A DNA stretch of 48,595 nt from a virus, in the IMG/VR virus record IMGVR_UViG_3300011116_001003, positions 1-48,595 of that record; one strand, given 5' to 3'. Positions 8,751-14,799 of this stretch are shown here, piece by piece. Position 1 is the stretch's first letter. Every line of letters starts with the position of its first letter. The position numbers were made by a program, and so were the translations under genes. The notes under the pieces are model-generated. The model saw only the letters and a program-made list of their open reading frames with translations, had not been told where the DNA came from and did no database searches.

Positions 8751-8804
8751 TGCGTGTCTGGCCGTCTCCGGACCTTTGTGGCTCAGCCACAGAAAGGGGA
8801 GCCA

Positions 8805-9341
8805 ATGGCTCTCTACATCTCAACCGTCACCCGCACCATCCCCTCGGCCGAACGCAAGCCGGTGGGCAATGCAAACACGGCGGGTGCAGCGTTCTACATC
8901 TCGCCGCCGGACAAGTCGCTGGGTCAGACCGGAACGTACGTCACCTACACGACGTACACCATCGACCCCGCGACCGGTGACGAGGTGCAGAACGCCCAGT
9001 CGTTCGTGGCTCCCGATCGCATGATCGCGGGCCACAACATGGCCGGGTCTTCGGAGCCTCGCTGCTCGCTGTACTCGCTCCGCTCGCACTTCATCGACAA
9101 GGTGCGTGCCGGAGCCGATCGTGCCTGGGCGGACGCGTACTGGGCCAAGGTCGTGACCTTGGCCCAGGCCCTGCACATCGACGTCGACGTCGATGCGGTG
9201 CTGGACGCCATGATGGGTGCGACCAAGCCCACGACCGCGGCCAAGACGATGCCCACGGTCGTCCGCGGCAAGGCGGCCAAGCCCGCTGCCAAGCCCGCTG
9301 CCAAGGCGACGCGGGTCGAGGAGGACCAGCCCTTCGCGTAA
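8805..9341 (+). CDS. Hypothetical 178-aa protein with SSB-like acidic tip
   Basis: Start chosen at 8805 (MALYISTV), preceded by AAAGGGGAG; the longer frame to 8748 lacks a ribosome site. The body is mixed beta/alpha, rich in Thr and Tyr near residues 40-55. It is followed by a helical stretch (ADAYWAKVVTLAQALHI) and an Ala/Lys-rich linker with AAKP repeats, and it ends EEDQPFA. A flexible basic linker ending in an acidic tip with Pro-Phe recalls the C-terminal tail of bacterial SSB (DDDIPF), but no OB-fold is recognisable and the final Ala differs. The gene has a promoter-like repeat upstream and a strong terminator downstream, so it is probably transcribed alone and abundantly. Confidence 0.6.
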   Translation: MALYISTVTRTIPSAERKPVGNANTAGAAFYISPPDKSLGQTGTYVTYTTYTIDPATGDEVQNAQSFVAPDRMIAGHNMAGSSEPRCSLYSLRSHFIDKVRAGADRAWADAYWAKVVTLAQALHIDVDVDAVLDAMMGATKPTTAAKTMPTVVRGKAAKPAAKPAAKATRVEEDQPFA

Positions 9342-9357
9342 AACGGGGACGGGGAGT

Positions 9358-9387
9358 GGCGAGGACGATGAGTCCTCGCCATTTCTC
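9358..9387 (+). terminator. Intrinsic terminator after the 178-aa gene
   Basis: Perfect 9-bp stem GGCGAGGAC/GTCCTCGCC with a 5-nt loop followed by ATTTCTC, 16 nt after the stop codon. Confidence 0.75.
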
Positions 9388-9456
9388 GTGCGCCGCCAGA
9401 TAACGCAAGCCTGTCCACGCTCTCCAAGCGGGAACGGGAACGGGATCGCTGCGGCA

Positions 9457-9471
9457 GGGGACTTCGTCCCC
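9457..9471 (+). other. Very stable short hairpin
   Basis: GGGGAC-TTC-GTCCCC, a 6-bp GC stem with a three-base loop in non-coding sequence. There is no T-run after it, so it is more likely an RNA structural element than a terminator. Confidence 0.5.
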
Positions 9472-9523
9472 CGCACCCCCTGCAGGAACGCGCGTAACAC
9501 GCTGCGGGACGCTCCAGCGGTGG

Positions 9524-9553
9524 CTGCGGCTCGTCGAGGACTCCGAGCCGCAG
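9524..9553 (+). other. Hairpin in non-coding region
   Basis: Perfect 9-bp stem CTGCGGCTC/GAGCCGCAG with a 12-nt loop, followed by a purine-rich stretch rather than a T-run. Confidence 0.45.
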
Positions 9554-9569
9554 AGGGGGCAGGGGGCTC

Positions 9570-9589
9570 CACCCCTAATGCTCGCATTT
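9570..9589 (+). promoter_or_regulatory. CGCATTT box, copy 1
   Basis: CACCCCTAATGCTCGCATTT matches the boxes at 11233 and 13380 closely (17/20 to the 11233 copy). All three are intergenic and upstream of a gene on the same strand. A promoter or operator is possible. Confidence 0.4.
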
Positions 9590-9632
9590 CGCTCCTGCCC
9601 TCGCGCCTCTTTCTCCTCCTTGCGCCGGGGCT

Positions 9633-9651
9633 TCGGTTCAGATAGCGCGTG
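9633..9651 (+). promoter_or_regulatory. Promoter-like repeat, copy 2
   Basis: TCGGTTCAGATAGCGCGTG matches the element at 8732-8750 in 18/19 positions. It is 47 nt before the next start codon. Confidence 0.5.
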
Positions 9652-9697
9652 CTCGTTGCTCGTGCGTCTGTCCCTTCCCCGTGCCTTTGGAGGTCCC

Positions 9698-10042
9698 ATG
9701 AAGAACAGTCGTGTCCTCACCAGCGTGAACGAGCTGAACCGGATCAGCTACCGAATGAACGAGTTCTTGAACTCGGAATCTTTCGAATCCCTTCCCCTCA
9801 CCAAGAAAGTGTGGATCAAGGACAATGTCATCGGTTGGCTGTCAATCCTGCACACAGAATGCAGTCAACTCAACCGGATCGTGATCGACAACGAGGTGTT
9901 CAATCTTGAGAAGCTGAAGGAGCAGGTGAAGGACAACGAAAACCTGACCAACGACGAAATCAAGAACGCCACGAAGGACTGGCAGCCCTGCGAGTGCAGC
10001 GGCTGCCGCGAAGAGGAGCCCGAGAAGTTCGACGTCTTCTGA
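9698..10042 (+). CDS. Hypothetical 114-aa protein with CxCxxC tail
   Basis: Start chosen at 9698 (MKNSRVL), with GGAGG upstream. It is mostly helical (VNELNRISYRMNEFL, VFNLEKLKEQVKDNE) and acidic at the end. A short cysteine group CECSGC near residue 100 could bind a metal. No family is recognised. It opens a run of small accessory genes, is preceded by a promoter-like repeat, and is 11 nt from the next gene, which is likely co-transcribed. Confidence 0.65.
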   Translation: MKNSRVLTSVNELNRISYRMNEFLNSESFESLPLTKKVWIKDNVIGWLSILHTECSQLNRIVIDNEVFNLEKLKEQVKDNENLTNDEIKNATKDWQPCECSGCREEEPEKFDVF

Positions 10043-10053
10043 GGAGGCACACC

Positions 10054-10242
10054 ATGGAAGAAGAATTCAATGAGTGGGGGAGTGAGGACCCCTACATGTG
10101 CAACATCTGCGGACTCCGCGTCGATGATGATGGGCACTGCGAGAATTGCAGGCTCTTCGAAAAGCACATGGAGCAAATCGAACGTGACCACAAGTGCGGC
10201 CACCTCTGTGACCTTCACGGCTGCCCCTACGGCAAGTCGTGA
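10054..10242 (+). CDS. Small zinc-ribbon-like protein, 62 aa
   Basis: Starts after a strong GAGGAGG. Two CxxC knuckles (CNIC and CENC, 13 residues apart) form a typical zinc ribbon. A second Cys/His group (HKCGHLCDLHGC) near the C-terminus could bind another metal ion. Such small proteins in early phage regions often bind nucleic acid or inhibit host proteins, but no specific role is shown. A terminator follows 21 nt downstream. Confidence 0.7.
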   Translation: MEEEFNEWGSEDPYMCNICGLRVDDDGHCENCRLFEKHMEQIERDHKCGHLCDLHGCPYGKS

Positions 10243-10263
10243 ATGACCCCTCAACCCCAACTG

Positions 10264-10298
10264 GGGACTGCAGTTCCACAGAGCTGCAGTCCCTTTAT
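10264..10298 (+). terminator. Intrinsic terminator with GGGACTGCAG stem
   Basis: Perfect 10-bp stem GGGACTGCAG/CTGCAGTCCC, 10-nt loop, then TTTATC. The same stem with another loop recurs at 10726. Confidence 0.85.
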
Positions 10299-10336
10299 CG
10301 TCTCATCTTTTTCTTCAACCCTTTTGAAAGGAGCAC

Positions 10337-10720
10337 ATGCGACACATCAACATTCGTTCGAACGAGCCGTTCACCCACTACGCAGGACGCGACTGCGGAC
10401 GGCACAAGGACATCGGCTTGGGCAACCCCTTCATTGTGGGCAAGCACGGAGCTCGCGGCGAATGCTGCGAGTTGTTCGGAATGCTGATCTTCGGAGCGGA
10501 CTTCCTCGACGCCAAGCGTTTGCTCGAAGAGGGCGATCCTCTTCCGGTCATCCGCAAGCTTCTGAAGACCGGGTACAGCTTGGAGGAGCTGGAGTCGCTT
10601 CAGTCCGAGATCACCAGCACCATCATGAAGCTTCCGAAGGACGCAGTCTTGGGATGCTGGTGCAAGCCCAACAAGTGCCACTGCGAGTCCATCATCCAGT
10701 ACTGGGATTGGACTCACTGA
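10337..10720 (+). CDS. DUF4326-family protein
   Basis: A 127-aa protein with the conserved layout of DUF4326: an Arg-rich start with a YAGR motif (residues 15-18), the signature GLGNPF (27-32), and the C-terminal CWCKPNKCHC (107-116), which forms a cysteine-rich site. The family is common in phages and lacks an assigned biochemical role. The start has GAAAGGAG at ideal spacing. It stands alone between two near-identical terminators, so it is probably an independent or read-through-controlled unit. Confidence 0.85.
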   Translation: MRHINIRSNEPFTHYAGRDCGRHKDIGLGNPFIVGKHGARGECCELFGMLIFGADFLDAKRLLEEGDPLPVIRKLLKTGYSLEELESLQSEITSTIMKLPKDAVLGCWCKPNKCHCESIIQYWDWTH

Positions 10721-10725
10721 ACTGC

Positions 10726-10761
10726 GGGACTGCAGGCTTCAACGTCTGCAGTCCCTTTACC
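10726..10761 (+). terminator. Intrinsic terminator, same stem as 10264
   Basis: The stem GGGACTGCAG/CTGCAGTCCC is identical to the previous terminator but the loop differs, followed by TTTACC. Confidence 0.85.
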
Positions 10762-10798
10762 GTGTCAGTTTCCCACATCTCATTTCAGAAAGGCAGCA

Positions 10799-11161
10799 AT
10801 GACAGAAGAAGAATTCATGCTCAAGAACGTCGCGGTGATCTTCTCCGGCCTCATGGCGGGAGCCCTCACCAAGGACTGGACTCCCAGCAGTTCTCATCGG
10901 AAAATGATCGAGGAAGCCGCTGTCAATACGGCGGAACGTCTTTACCACAGCGTGAAGGTGCGAGTGGTCAAGAAGGAAGTTGACAGGCTCGGCAAGATCT
11001 TGGACATCCTCCAGTACGACAACGAGAACATGACCAAGAACGGCTACAAGATCACCGATCGCAACCATCTTCTCAATGAGATCGAGGAAACGAAGATCGC
11101 CTTGAGGGCGGAGGAGAACAAGTTGGTGCATCTTCTCGAATGCCCAACCGGCGAGTACTGA
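10799..11161 (+). CDS. Hypothetical 120-aa protein, helical
   Basis: Starts after AAAGG. The first 25 residues include a moderately hydrophobic stretch (VAVIFSGLMAGAL), perhaps an amphipathic or membrane-contacting helix. The rest is a long charged helix with coiled-coil character (KKEVDRLGKILDILQ, HLLNEIEETKIALRAEENKL). No family is recognised. It lies between two terminators in the accessory gene run. Confidence 0.65.
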   Translation: MTEEEFMLKNVAVIFSGLMAGALTKDWTPSSSHRKMIEEAAVNTAERLYHSVKVRVVKKEVDRLGKILDILQYDNENMTKNGYKITDRNHLLNEIEETKIALRAEENKLVHLLECPTGEY

Positions 11162-11185
11162 TCCGACCCATCAACCACCTCGAAT

Positions 11186-11215
11186 CTGCAGGGCTCACCC
11201 CCTGCAGTTTCATTC
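11186..11215 (+). terminator. Intrinsic terminator
   Basis: Stem CTGCAGGG/CCCTGCAG with a 6-nt loop, then TTTCATT. It shares the CTGCAG core with the two preceding terminators. Confidence 0.75.
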
Positions 11216-11232
11216 CTCCGGGCAGGTAGCTT

Positions 11233-11252
11233 CACCCCTCATCGTCGCATTT
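11233..11252 (+). promoter_or_regulatory. CGCATTT box, copy 2
   Basis: CACCCCTCATCGTCGCATTT, directly after a terminator and 149 nt before the next gene. Related to the boxes at 9570 and 13380. Confidence 0.4.
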
Positions 11253-11294
11253 GGAAGGGCTCTTCCCTCCCTTCCTTTCCCCCCTGTTGGCTCC

Positions 11295-11330
11295 GAACTC
11301 CGCCCGCCGCTTCGCGTCCGGGCGGAGTTC
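11295..11330 (+). other. 12-bp hairpin in leader of the 267-aa gene
   Basis: Perfect stem GAACTCCGCCCG/CGGGCGGAGTTC with a 12-nt loop, followed by a pyrimidine-rich tract (11340-11388). It could be a terminator or a leader structure stabilising the mRNA. Confidence 0.55.
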
Positions 11331-11400
11331 TCCGCCCAACATCATTGTTGTTTCTTTCCCATTTCCTTTCTTTTCACTTTTTTCACAGGAGCAGTGCAGC

Positions 11401-12204
11401 ATGTCCAAGAACAAGAACTCGAACCGCAACCCCGACGGCCTCACGGAGCACGACATCAACGAGCTTCGCGACAATCCCCCCAGCGAATTCAGCACCGCTG
11501 ACATCGAGCTCCTGCAGGCCATGAAGGCCATGCAGGCCGAGATCGCCTCCCTCAAGCAGCAGGCCTCCTCCGCCAAGGCCGACGCCGCCAAGCTCAACAA
11601 GGAGCTCATGGTCAAGAAGTTGACCGAAGACAGCTACGACATCGTCGTCGGCACGTCTTCCAATGCGACCGACCTCCCCCGCGAGGGCGGCCTCGACATC
11701 TACGTGGCCAACAGTGCCAGCCATCTCTTCCAGCAGGTCTCCGCACACGGCGACCGCTGGGAGCGTCCGATCGCGTGGGTGCCGGTAGTGCTCTACACGG
11801 CCCTCAAGCAGGACGCCAAGAAGCCGTTCCAGTCGATCACAACCAAAGACGGATCTCAAATTCCGAACTACAAGCTCGGTCAAACGATCATCAATCAGTC
11901 GTACGGCACTCACACCGTGACCGATCCGCAGACGCTGGACAAGGTGACCGTCAGCCTCACCGGCTACGCCAGCCTCTCCGTGGCGATGAACATCTCCAGC
12001 GGAGACATTCAGGACCCCAAGGCGTTGATGGAACGCCTCGATCGTGCTCACGAGAAGAACGCCAAGCTGGTGAGGTACAACAACGGCGACCCCGACAGCG
12101 ATCCTGAGACGCCCGCCTTCATCGGGTATGAGCAATCGAACAAGCCGGGCGTGAGGTTCGTCGCGGACCAGCCCGACGCCCTCGACGAGGCCCGCAAGTC
12201 CTGA
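11401..12204 (+). CDS. Hypothetical 267-aa protein
   Basis: Start chosen at 11401 (MSKNKNSN), with CAGGAG upstream. Residues 1-35 are polar and residues 38-75 form a likely coiled coil (DIELLQAMKAMQAEIASLKQQ). The remaining 190 residues look like a folded mixed domain with beta segments (YDIVVGTSS, DIYVANSASHLFQQ, VTVSLTGYASLSVAM). The Asp-rich end (DPDSDPE) is acidic. It has its own long leader and terminator, so expression is probably high. A DNA-binding or single-strand-binding role is conceivable but not shown. Confidence 0.6.
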   Translation: MSKNKNSNRNPDGLTEHDINELRDNPPSEFSTADIELLQAMKAMQAEIASLKQQASSAKADAAKLNKELMVKKLTEDSYDIVVGTSSNATDLPREGGLDIYVANSASHLFQQVSAHGDRWERPIAWVPVVLYTALKQDAKKPFQSITTKDGSQIPNYKLGQTIINQSYGTHTVTDPQTLDKVTVSLTGYASLSVAMNISSGDIQDPKALMERLDRAHEKNAKLVRYNNGDPDSDPETPAFIGYEQSNKPGVRFVADQPDALDEARKS

Positions 12205-12227
12205 TCAACTGTGACATCCCCTCCCCA

Positions 12228-12264
12228 CTGGGGCAGTCGGCTACCGCCACTGCCTCAGCTTTAC
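12228..12264 (+). terminator. Intrinsic terminator after the 267-aa gene
   Basis: 10-bp stem CTGGGGCAGT/ACTGCCTCAG with one G-T wobble, followed by CTTTACTG. Confidence 0.7.
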
Positions 12265-12265
12265 T

Positions 12266-12278
12266 GTCCCCCTCCCAT
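12266..12278 (+). repeat. Dispersed 13-bp motif, exact copy
   Basis: GTCCCCCTCCCAT immediately follows a terminator, 70 nt before the next gene. Intergenic. Confidence 0.9.
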
Positions 12279-12348
12279 CCGCGTGGAATGGGAGAACCTC
12301 ACCAGCACATCCGACAGAGTGTGCAGCCAGTGACCCCGAAAGGAACCC

Positions 12349-13026
12349 GTGAAGCCTGACCCAAATAGAGCATACCAAGCCTACCGCGAAGACGCGGCGT
12401 ACCTCCTCACCCTCAACGTCGGCGACACCACGGACCTGTACAGGGGCTGGCTGGTCAAGCTCCTTGACAAGTCCGGCGACGATGTCTGCGTCAAGGTGAC
12501 GCACGACCCCGCCTATGGCGACCACGAACGCATCCGGTTGCAGAACATGCACAAGTGGGGCTACTTCGGCAAGAACGGAGGTGGCCTGTTCCAAGGACAC
12601 CCACTCGCACTCGATGACATGAGCGAAGAGAAGTGGATCGCGGAATTCAAGGAGCACATTGAGTTCATCCGTGACCACTTCGCAGGGGTCACCGCCCACC
12701 CCCGCTCGATCATCACGGAAGACTGGGGGCACTACATCCCCTCGAACAACCCAATCCCCGGCGACAACAAGCGGTTCCTCCAAGGATTTGGAGGCACTCA
12801 GTTCTTCATCAAAGAACTCAACGGCCCCGGACGCTGGAGGCACTGCAACGTCTGGCATCAGGGGACCATCCCCTCTGACATGCGACACCGCATTACTCCC
12901 ACTCATTACCTCGGCGGACTCCCCGCCGGTGAGAACAAGGAGCTCTACGTGGAGCTCCCGGACAGTTGGGTGCTGAACCCTCGGCACCTCGATTACGTTG
13001 CGGCACAGCCGCAGAAAGCATCGTGA
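12349..13026 (+). CDS. Hypothetical 225-aa protein
   Basis: Starts with GTG after AAAGGA. It is aromatic- and His-rich (MHKWGYFGKNGGG, CNVWHQGTIPSDMRHR), suggesting a globular enzyme-like or ligand-binding domain, but no motif is recognised. The first 60 residues (DLYRGWLVKLLD, VCVKVTHDPAYGDHERIRLQ) resemble a small beta-barrel. The stop overlaps a GTG start of the next small gene (GTGA). Confidence 0.6.
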   Translation: MKPDPNRAYQAYREDAAYLLTLNVGDTTDLYRGWLVKLLDKSGDDVCVKVTHDPAYGDHERIRLQNMHKWGYFGKNGGGLFQGHPLALDDMSEEKWIAEFKEHIEFIRDHFAGVTAHPRSIITEDWGHYIPSNNPIPGDNKRFLQGFGGTQFFIKELNGPGRWRHCNVWHQGTIPSDMRHRITPTHYLGGLPAGENKELYVELPDSWVLNPRHLDYVAAQPQKAS

Positions 13027-13031
13027 ACATC

Positions 13032-13232
13032 ATGAGCAGCAACAACACCCCCACCGGCAACGGCATCCTTTACATCCTCGAGGAGATGGGCAGCCGCCTC
13101 CAGAAGTCCGAGGCCCGCATCGACTACCTCACTCGCGACAACGAGATGTACTACAAGTGGTGGCAGGAGTCCCAGGCCCGCGTCAAGGCCCTCGAGGCCA
13201 AGCTCAAGGAGGCCAACCTTCCCATCAACTGA
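13032..13232 (+). CDS. Hypothetical 66-aa coiled-coil protein
   Basis: Starts at ATG 13032, or at the in-frame GTG 13023 that overlaps the preceding stop. The central and C-terminal parts form a long helix with heptad-like spacing (ILEEMGSRLQKSEARIDYL, ARVKALEAKLKEA). It is likely translated by coupling with the upstream gene, as there is no strong ribosome site. The function is unknown. Confidence 0.55.
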   Translation: MSSNNTPTGNGILYILEEMGSRLQKSEARIDYLTRDNEMYYKWWQESQARVKALEAKLKEANLPIN

Positions 13233-13264
13233 CCGTGGTACAATCCTCCGAAAGGAGGTGCCCC

Positions 13265-13306
13265 ATGGCAAAGAAGCCGAAAGGCGGAAAGGGCTGCGGC
13301 TGCTGA
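13265..13306 (+). CDS. Micro-ORF, 13-residue basic Gly/Cys peptide
   Basis: Reads MAKKPKGGKGCGC then TGA. It is preceded by AAAGGAGGTG, a near-perfect Shine-Dalgarno at ideal spacing and among the strongest noticed in this window. It is followed 24 nt later by an intrinsic terminator, so it sits as the last cistron of an mRNA. Four lysines and a CGC end suggest nucleic-acid or metal contact. It could instead be a leader peptide or a relic whose ribosome site survives. Confidence 0.5.
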   Translation: MAKKPKGGKGCGC

Positions 13307-13330
13307 GCTGCACCCCCTGAGCCCAACGAA

Positions 13331-13364
13331 CTGAGAGCTGCCTACCCGCAGCTCTTCAGTTTTC
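13331..13364 (+). terminator. Intrinsic terminator after the micro-ORF
   Basis: Stem GAGCTGC/GCAGCTC extended by CTGA/TCAG across a one-base bulge, 6-nt loop, then TTTTCC. Confidence 0.8.
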
Positions 13365-13379
13365 CGGATCTATCGAATC

Positions 13380-13399
13380 CTCCCCGAATCGTCGCATTT
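13380..13399 (+). promoter_or_regulatory. CGCATTT box, copy 3
   Basis: CTCCCCGAATCGTCGCATTT, 17/20 identical to the copy at 11233. It ends 11 nt before the next start codon, so if it were a promoter the transcript would be nearly leaderless. Confidence 0.35.
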
Positions 13400-13410
13400 C
13401 GGAGAAGCCC

Positions 13411-13773
13411 ATGCCCAAGTTCCTCTCCATCCTCTCGCAGCTCCGCATCTTCCACTGGCAGACTCGCGGCTATGCCGAGCACGTGGCGTTGGGATCCCTC
13501 TACGACGACCTCTCCGAACTCATCGACGACTTCGTCGAAACCTACTCCGGCTGCAAGGGCTCAGTCCCTCCAGCCAAGGAGTTCTACTCCGAAGCCCCCG
13601 TCGACTACCAGTCCACCACCCAAGTGGTCAAGTACCTCGACTCCATCGAGGACTACCTCGTGAAGGATCTCGGCAAGTCCCTCAAGGACCCCGAGCAGAC
13701 CTCCCTTCTCAACATCCGAGACGACATGCTGGGCAAGGTCCAGCACACCAAGTACCTCCTCCGTCTCAAGTAA
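13411..13773 (+). CDS. DUF5856-family ferritin-like phage protein
   Basis: A 120-aa all-helical protein. The N-terminal pattern (LRIFHWQTRGYAEHVALGSLYDDL split over residues 11-34), followed by ELIDDFVETYSG, is the signature of DUF5856, a phage family that resembles small Dps/ferritin four-helix bundles. His and Asp/Glu positions in the first two helices could bind metal. The role in infection is unknown. GGAG lies 8 nt upstream of the ATG, overlapping the end of a CGCATTT box. Confidence 0.8.
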   Translation: MPKFLSILSQLRIFHWQTRGYAEHVALGSLYDDLSELIDDFVETYSGCKGSVPPAKEFYSEAPVDYQSTTQVVKYLDSIEDYLVKDLGKSLKDPEQTSLLNIRDDMLGKVQHTKYLLRLK

Positions 13774-13918
13774 CCCGCAACCTCCAGCCGTGCGCAGGTG
13801 CCCTTCTCCTTTCGGGCACAAGAGCGAATCCAAGCTTCCGTCGAACTCAGCTTGCCTCAGGCCGAGCGTCTCGGAGCGGGAGCGGCACGTCCACACCTCA
13901 CCCCTTTCAGGAGTCCCC

Positions 13919-14284
13919 ATGTCAACGCAACGCCTCGCAGAACTTGACCGCGAATACGCCGAATTCCGTGAGAAGATCCTCGCCATGCTGAACGAAGACC
14001 CCAACATCTTCGTCCTGCTCACCAAGGACATCGACACCCTTCGAACCGATTCGAAGATTCCCACCGCCCGCCTTTGCGCAGCCGTCACCTCCATGGTGAT
14101 CCGCACCATCATCCTCGAGAACAAGGATCGTCTGCCCGCCAAGATGCAGACCATCTTCCAACTCTTCGAGCAGATCCGCCGCCAACAGCCCGGCATGACC
14201 CACGAGCAGATCGCAAACCTGATCGCCGACATGGGCCCCGACGGCATGCACTTTGACAACCCGCCTTCTCCTCCCTCCCCCTGA
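13919..14284 (+). CDS. Hypothetical 121-aa helical protein
   Basis: Start chosen at 13919 (MSTQRLAE), preceded by CAGGAG; the longer frame to 13790 is unsupported. It is mostly helical: an N-terminal charged helix (ELDREYAEFREKILAML), a central helix (RLCAAVTSMVIRTIILE), then QTIFQLFEQIRRQQPG and a Pro/Ser end. No family is recognised. A hairpin in the preceding leader (GTGCCC/GGGCAC near 13799-13821) may be a weak terminator. Confidence 0.6.
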   Translation: MSTQRLAELDREYAEFREKILAMLNEDPNIFVLLTKDIDTLRTDSKIPTARLCAAVTSMVIRTIILENKDRLPAKMQTIFQLFEQIRRQQPGMTHEQIANLIADMGPDGMHFDNPPSPPSP

Positions 14285-14296
14285 CATTCGTCGTCC

Positions 14297-14335
14297 GTCG
14301 CGTGGCGTCCGGGGCGTCGCCACGCGACTTCCGCC
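14297..14335 (+). terminator. Hairpin terminator after the 121-aa gene
   Basis: Perfect 11-bp stem GTCGCGTGGCG/CGCCACGCGAC with a 10-nt loop, followed by TTCCGCCTTCC, a weak pyrimidine tract. Confidence 0.65.
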
Positions 14336-14363
14336 TTCCTGTTCCCTCACCGAAAGGATTCCC

Positions 14364-14798
14364 ATGATCAACTTCTCCCTTCTCCCAGCCGACGTCAATC
14401 TCCTTCAAGACGCTCTATCACTCCTCTTGACTCACACCTATCTTGTCCCCGGCTACTCCCCGTCCTACGTCCGCAACGCGGAAGCCCTGTCCAACTTCCT
14501 CGCCGATGCGGGTCATCCTCACGTCAAGAGGCATCCATGGCTCAGCAGCCCCCAGTCCCCGACGACTTCGTCCGATCCTTCATCACCATGCCCGATCGAC
14601 CCGGCATCTATTGGGTCCCGTCCTTCCAGCATCCCTTCCTCGTTGCTCGACCTCTCACCGACCTCAGCACCTCCATCATCGTTCACTACCCCAGCACCAA
14701 GTTCGATGTCATCCCCAGCTCCATCGTCAGCGCAACCATCCCCGCTGACGTTCTCCGAAATCTTCCCGAGACTTGAGCCCGACGACATCCCCTTCTGA
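14364..14798 (+). CDS. Hypothetical protein, outer member of a nested gene pair
   Basis: Starts after AAAGGA. The first 58 residues (MINFSLLPADVNLLQDALSL, YSPSYVRNAEALSNFLADAG) look like a genuine small helical domain. Beyond residue 58 the frame overlaps another gene in a different frame. The protein becomes Ser/Pro-rich, as expected of an overprinted stretch, then ends FPRLEPDDIPF. The DDIPF end is the same as the tip of bacterial SSB that recruits replication proteins, which may be chance. Translation could stop being useful after the domain or could produce a helix plus flexible tail. Confidence 0.5.
   Translation: MINFSLLPADVNLLQDALSLLLTHTYLVPGYSPSYVRNAEALSNFLADAGHPHVKRHPWLSSPQSPTTSSDPSSPCPIDPASIGSRPSSIPSSLLDLSPTSAPPSSFTTPAPSSMSSPAPSSAQPSPLTFSEIFPRLEPDDIPF
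14537..14776 (+). CDS. Hypothetical 79-aa protein nested inside the 14364 gene
   Basis: Begins MAQQPPVPDD after AAGAGG at good spacing. It has normal amino-acid composition (IYWVPSFQHPFLVARP, SIIVHYPSTKFDVIP) and looks like a small beta-rich domain. It lies entirely within the longer frame 14364-14798. Of the two overlapping sequences this is the more protein-like, so the outer frame is probably the overprinted one in this stretch. No family is recognised. Confidence 0.6.
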   Translation: MAQQPPVPDDFVRSFITMPDRPGIYWVPSFQHPFLVARPLTDLSTSIIVHYPSTKFDVIPSSIVSATIPADVLRNLPET

Positions 14799-14799
14799 G

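Larger units (their letters stand above)
8304..8804 (+). other. 501-nt non-coding region; candidate replication origin
   Basis: No convincing gene. From about 8324 to 8375 lies the only long AT-rich island noticed in this GC-rich window: alternating TA, three TATC units, and the palindrome AGATATATCT (8364-8373). Next come the palindrome GACATGTC (8406-8413), a G-run cluster that includes a one-mismatch copy of the dispersed motif (8416), and from 8430 to 8620 several short inverted repeats (for example AACCCG/CGGGTT). An AT-rich unwinding element beside an SF3 helicase gene with nearby repeats is what a phage origin can look like. A structured RNA is an alternative. The last part carries a promoter-like repeat. 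Confidence 0.45.
9342..9697 (+). other. 356-nt hairpin-rich non-coding region
   Basis: No gene is visible. It holds the terminator at 9358-9387, a partial promoter-like repeat CAGATAACGC at 9397-9406, a very stable hairpin GGGGAC-ttc-GTCCCC at 9457-9471, a 9-bp stem CTGCGGCTC/GAGCCGCAG at 9524-9553, a CGCATTT box at 9570-9589 and promoter-like repeat copy 2 at 9633-9651. Such density of structure suggests regulatory RNA or stacked promoters and terminators. Confidence 0.5.

Noticed and set aside
8304-8804. tRNA gene or group I intron in the non-coding region
   Set aside because: No cloverleaf with a GGTTC-type arm and no convincing P7/G-site pattern could be found by eye.
12211-12227. CATCCCCTCCCCACT as another dispersed-motif copy
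   Set aside because: Too many differences from GTCCCCCTCCCAT; it is counted as ordinary C-rich sequence.
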